Shown here: piece by piece, positions 11,223-13,906 of the stretch
Layout of the letters: each line of letters opens with the position of its first letter
How positions within the stretch are numbered: the first letter of the stretch is position 1
Source of the DNA: DATBDM01 sp036269915
GTDB taxonomy: Bacteria; Actinomycetota; Thermoleophilia; Solirubrobacterales; Solirubrobacteraceae
DNA length: 13,906 bases
Reading direction: 5' to 3'
Assembly (NCBI GenBank): GCA_036269915.1
Contig: DATBDM010000149.1
Location: 1 to 13,906 of the forward strand
Program-made: the position numbers and the translations under genes
The notes under the pieces: generated by a model
What the model was told of the DNA's origin: nothing
The model's database searches: none
The model's input: only the letters and a program-made list of their open reading frames with translations

Positions 11223-13906
11223 ATGGTCATCGAGGGGCCCGCGGAGGTGTTGCACGGCCGGCGCGGCGAGCGCGCGGCGTTGGGTCGGCTGCTTGCGGGA
11301 GTGCGGGATGGGCGCAGCGGGGTGTTGGTGGTATGCGGCGAGCCGGGAATTGGTAAGACGGCGTTGTTGGAGTCGGTGATCCGGTCGGCGTCGGGGTTTC
11401 GGGTGGTCCGGTCGGTGGGGGTCGAGTCCGAGATGGAGCTCGCGTTCGCGGCGTTGCAGCAGTTGTGCGCGCCGTTGTCGGATCGGTTGGATCGGCTGCC
11501 GGTGCCGCAGCGGGACGCGTTGGGGGTGGCGTTCGGGTTGCGGGCGGGGAACGCGCCGGATCGGTTCCTGGTCGGGTTGGCTGTGCTGAGCCTGTTGGCC
11601 GAGGTCGCGGAGGAGCGGCCCGTGTTGTGTGTGGTGGATGACGCGCAGTGGCTCGATCGCGCGTCCGCGCAGGCGTTGGTGTTCGTCGCGCGGCGGTTGT
11701 TGGCGGAGTCGGTCGCGCTGGTGTTGGTGACGCGAGAGCCGGGCGACGAGCTCGAGGGGTTACCGAAGCTTCCGCTCGACGGTCTGGGTAGTGGTGATGC
11801 GCGCGCATTGTTGGCGTCGGCGTTGCGGGTGCCGTTGGATGAGCAGGTGCGGGACCGGGTCGTCGCGGAGACGCGCGGGAATCCCTTGGCGTTGTTGGAG
11901 TTGCCGCGCGGGTTGACGGCGGCGCAACTCGCGGGCGGGTTCGGGTTGCCCGACGAGCCGGGGCTCCCGGGCCGGATCGAGGACAGCTTCCGCCGCCGGC
12001 TCGCGGCGCTGCCGGCGGACACCCAGCGGCTGTTGCTCCTCGCGGCGGCCGAGCCGGTCGGCGATCCGATGCTGGTGTGGCGGGCGGCCGGACGGCTCGG
12101 GATCGCCGTCCAAGCCGCCGCAGAGACCGACGGGCTGCTCACGATCGGCACGAGCGTGACGTTCCGCCACCCCCTCGTCCGCTCCTCGGTGTACCGCGCG
12201 GCGTCACCTGAGGACAGGCAGACGGTCCATCGCGCGCTCGCGGACGCGACCGACCCCGACGTCGATCCCGACCGCCGCGCCTGGCACCTCGCCCAAGCGA
12301 CAGCGGGGGCCGACGAGGACGTCGCCGCTGAGCTCGAGCGCTCAGCCGGCCGAGCTCAAGCCCGCGGCGGACTCGCCGCGGCCGCCGCCTTCCTCGAACG
12401 CTCCTGCGCGCTCACCCCCGAACCCACAGACCGAGGCAGACGAGCACTCGCGGCCGCAGAAGCCAAACACCAGGCCGGCGCATTCGACACCGCACTCGGA
12501 CTGATCGCGATCGCAGAATTCGCACCCCTGGACGAACTCCAACACGCCCAGGTCGACCTGCTCCGCGGCCAGATCGAGTTTGCCGTCAACCGCGGCAGGG
12601 ACGCTCCCCAGCTGCTGCTCACCGCCGCCAGGCGACTCGAACCACTCGATCAGACACTCGCGCGTGACACGTATCTGGAAGCGCTCACCGCCGTGTTCTC
12701 TCCTGGCATCCTGGCGAGCGAAGAGAGTTTGCTGGAGACCGCGCGGGCCGCCAGGGCAGCGCCTCCTGCGTCGCAGCCTCCGCGCCCGTCTGATCTGCTG
12801 CTCGACGGCCTGGCGCTGCTGATCACAGAGGGATACGCCGCAGGAACGCCGACGCTGAGAAGGGCGGTCAACGGCTTCCGATGCGAGGACATCTCCCGAG
12901 GGGAGGGTCGTCGGTGGCTGTGGCTCGCATCCCGCGTCGCCGCATTCTTGTGGGACGACGGGGCCTGGGACGATCTGTCTGGGCGCTTCGTCCAGCTGGC
13001 GCGTGAGGCCGGTGCGCTGAGCGGGCTTCCCTTGGCACTGGCGACCCGCTCGGTGGTGCCATTGTTTGCGGGAGAGCTGGCGGTGGCGTTCTCGCAGCTC
13101 GACGAGGTGGTGGCGATCAACGAGGCGACGGGCGCCAGCCTGGCACCGTACGTCGGGCTGGCGCACGTCACCTTCCGAGGCCGCGAAGCCGAGGCCACCC
13201 CACTGATCGGGGCCGCCACGAGGGAGATCGTCCGCCGGGGCGACCGACAGGGGCTGAGATTCATTCACTGGGTGACCGCCGTGCTCGACAACGGCCTGGG
13301 TCGCTACCAGGAGGCGCTCGTGGCGGCACGGCAGGCCGGTGAGGACACACACGCCTCGTGGTGGCGGAGTTGGGGACTGGTCGAGCTGATCGAGGCGGCC
13401 GTCCGGAGCGGCAAGCCCGAGCTCGCCGCCGATGCCCTCGGCCGGCTTACGCAGACGACCGCGGCCGGCGGCACCGATTGGGCGCTCGGGATCGAGGCCC
13501 GCTCGCGGGCGTTGCTCACCGAAGGCCAAGCGGCCGAGACGCTCTATCGCGAGGCGATCGAACGGCTCGCCCGCACCCGCCTTCGGGTGGAGCTCACCCG
13601 CGCCCACCTCGTGTACGGCGAATGGCTCCGCCGCGAGCGCCGCCGCCTCGACGCGCGCGAGCAGCTACGCCACGCCCACGAGCAATTCACCGAATTCGGA
13701 ATGGAAGCGTTCGCCGAGCGCGCCCAGATCGAGCTCGAGGCGACCGGCGAACGTGCCCGCAAACGGACCGCCGAGACGCGCGACGACCTGACCCCCCAGG
13801 AAGCGCAGGTCTCCCGCCTCGCGGCCGACGGGGCCACCAACCGAGAGATCGCCGCGCAACTGTTCATCAGCCCGAGCACGGTCGACTATCACCTGCGCAA
13901 GGCATT
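11223..13906 (+). CDS. LAL-family (large ATP-binding LuxR) transcriptional regulator, 3' end beyond window
   Basis: An uninterrupted frame gives 894 residues before the edge. An in-frame TAG at 11184-11186 limits the start to GTG 11196 or ATG 11223; ATG is chosen because LHGRRGERAALGRLL then follows at the usual distance from the N-terminus. The AAA/STAND ATPase has Walker A GEPGIGKT (39-46) and Walker B VLCVVDDAQWLD (134-145). A FRHPLVRSSVYRAA segment (about 317-330) is the usual winged-helix/helical hinge of these proteins, and an Ala/Arg/Leu-rich helical-repeat (TPR-like) region fills about 350-840. A LuxR HTH begins at DLTPQEAQVSRLAADGATNREIAAQL (from about 853) and is cut off in or just after its recognition helix (TVDYHLRKA). 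Full-length members are about 900-950 residues, so only some 20-40 are missing. They couple ATP and ligand sensing to activation of nearby operons. Codon usage changes sharply inside the gene. Confidence 0.93.
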   Translation, partial: MVIEGPAEVLHGRRGERAALGRLLAGVRDGRSGVLVVCGEPGIGKTALLESVIRSASGFRVVRSVGVESEMELAFAALQQLCAPLSDRLDRLPVPQRDALGVAFGLRAGNAPDRFLVGLAVLSLLAEVAEERPVLCVVDDAQWLDRASAQALVFVARRLLAESVALVLVTREPGDELEGLPKLPLDGLGSGDARALLASALRVPLDEQVRDRVVAETRGNPLALLELPRGLTAAQLAGGFGLPDEPGLPGRIEDSFRRRLAALPADTQRLLLLAAAEPVGDPMLVWRAAGRLGIAVQAAAETDGLLTIGTSVTFRHPLVRSSVYRAASPEDRQTVHRALADATDPDVDPDRRAWHLAQATAGADEDVAAELERSAGRAQARGGLAAAAAFLERSCALTPEPTDRGRRALAAAEAKHQAGAFDTALGLIAIAEFAPLDELQHAQVDLLRGQIEFAVNRGRDAPQLLLTAARRLEPLDQTLARDTYLEALTAVFSPGILASEESLLETARAARAAPPASQPPRPSDLLLDGLALLITEGYAAGTPTLRRAVNGFRCEDISRGEGRRWLWLASRVAAFLWDDGAWDDLSGRFVQLAREAGALSGLPLALATRSVVPLFAGELAVAFSQLDEVVAINEATGASLAPYVGLAHVTFRGREAEATPLIGAATREIVRRGDRQGLRFIHWVTAVLDNGLGRYQEALVAARQAGEDTHASWWRSWGLVELIEAAVRSGKPELAADALGRLTQTTAAGGTDWALGIEARSRALLTEGQAAETLYREAIERLARTRLRVELTRAHLVYGEWLRRERRRLDAREQLRHAHEQFTEFGMEAFAERAQIELEATGERARKRTAETRDDLTPQEAQVSRLAADGATNREIAAQLFISPSTVDYHLRKA

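Noticed and set aside
10814..12151. 445-codon minus-strand frame across the DUF3533-like/LAL gap
   Set aside because: Ser/Arg/Asn/Thr-rich shadow antisense to the Walker motifs of the LAL gene; it comes from the TTG/GTG-rich codon pattern on the other strand.
12342..13607. 421-codon minus-strand frame inside the LAL gene
   Set aside because: Antisense to a continuous LAL frame ending in a clear LuxR HTH; no domain seen.

Overview
The window is very GC-rich and densely coded, with strong G/C preference at codon third positions. It looks like an actinobacterial chromosome segment, most likely class Thermoleophilia (Solirubrobacter/Conexibacter-like). The clues are a SigB/SigF-type sigma factor, a DUF6458 mini-protein, HisKA_3 kinases with NarL-type regulators, a membrane-anchored HtrA and a giant ATP-binding LuxR regulator. 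The taxon is inferred from gene types and base composition; there is no rRNA or marker gene here.

Layout: (1) 1-936 holds the C-terminus of a SigB-like sigma factor (+), a short secreted-type NTF2-like fragment (-) and a DUF6458 membrane mini-protein (+). (2) 988-7738 is a two-component island with five response regulators and two histidine kinases on alternating strands: a stand-alone receiver (+), a canonical NarL regulator (-), an OmpR-type regulator with an altered phosphorylation pocket (+), a LuxR-type regulator with a heavily degenerate receiver followed 16 bp later by a membrane kinase (+), and a tandem-GAF membrane kinase preceded by its canonical NarL regulator (- operon). (3) 7807-8160 is a poorly supported small gene (-) upstream of that operon. 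(4) 8282-10070 is a two-gene unit (+) encoding a membrane-anchored extracytoplasmic protein and a membrane-anchored HtrA/DegP-type PDZ protease. (5) 10093-11094 is a DUF3533/YhgE-like six-TM protein (-). (6) 11223 to the window end is a large LAL-type regulator (+) with an N-terminal AAA ATPase, cut off inside its C-terminal LuxR helix-turn-helix.

The theme is signal transduction and envelope stress: a general-stress-type sigma factor, a phosphorelay hub and an envelope protease. The most unusual points are two neighbouring DNA-binding regulators that keep the phospho-acceptor Asp but have lost other pocket residues, one of them sitting in an operon with an intact kinase. Next come a 133-bp antisense overlap between the 3' ends of the two kinase genes, an abrupt codon-usage change inside the LAL gene, and GC-rich hairpins placed exactly at operon joints. 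No RNA gene, IS element, integrase, CRISPR array or phage gene was seen. No gap between the calls made here exceeds about 220 bases; the longest is 522-741, which holds no convincing gene beyond a possible decayed 5' extension of the NTF2-like fragment.
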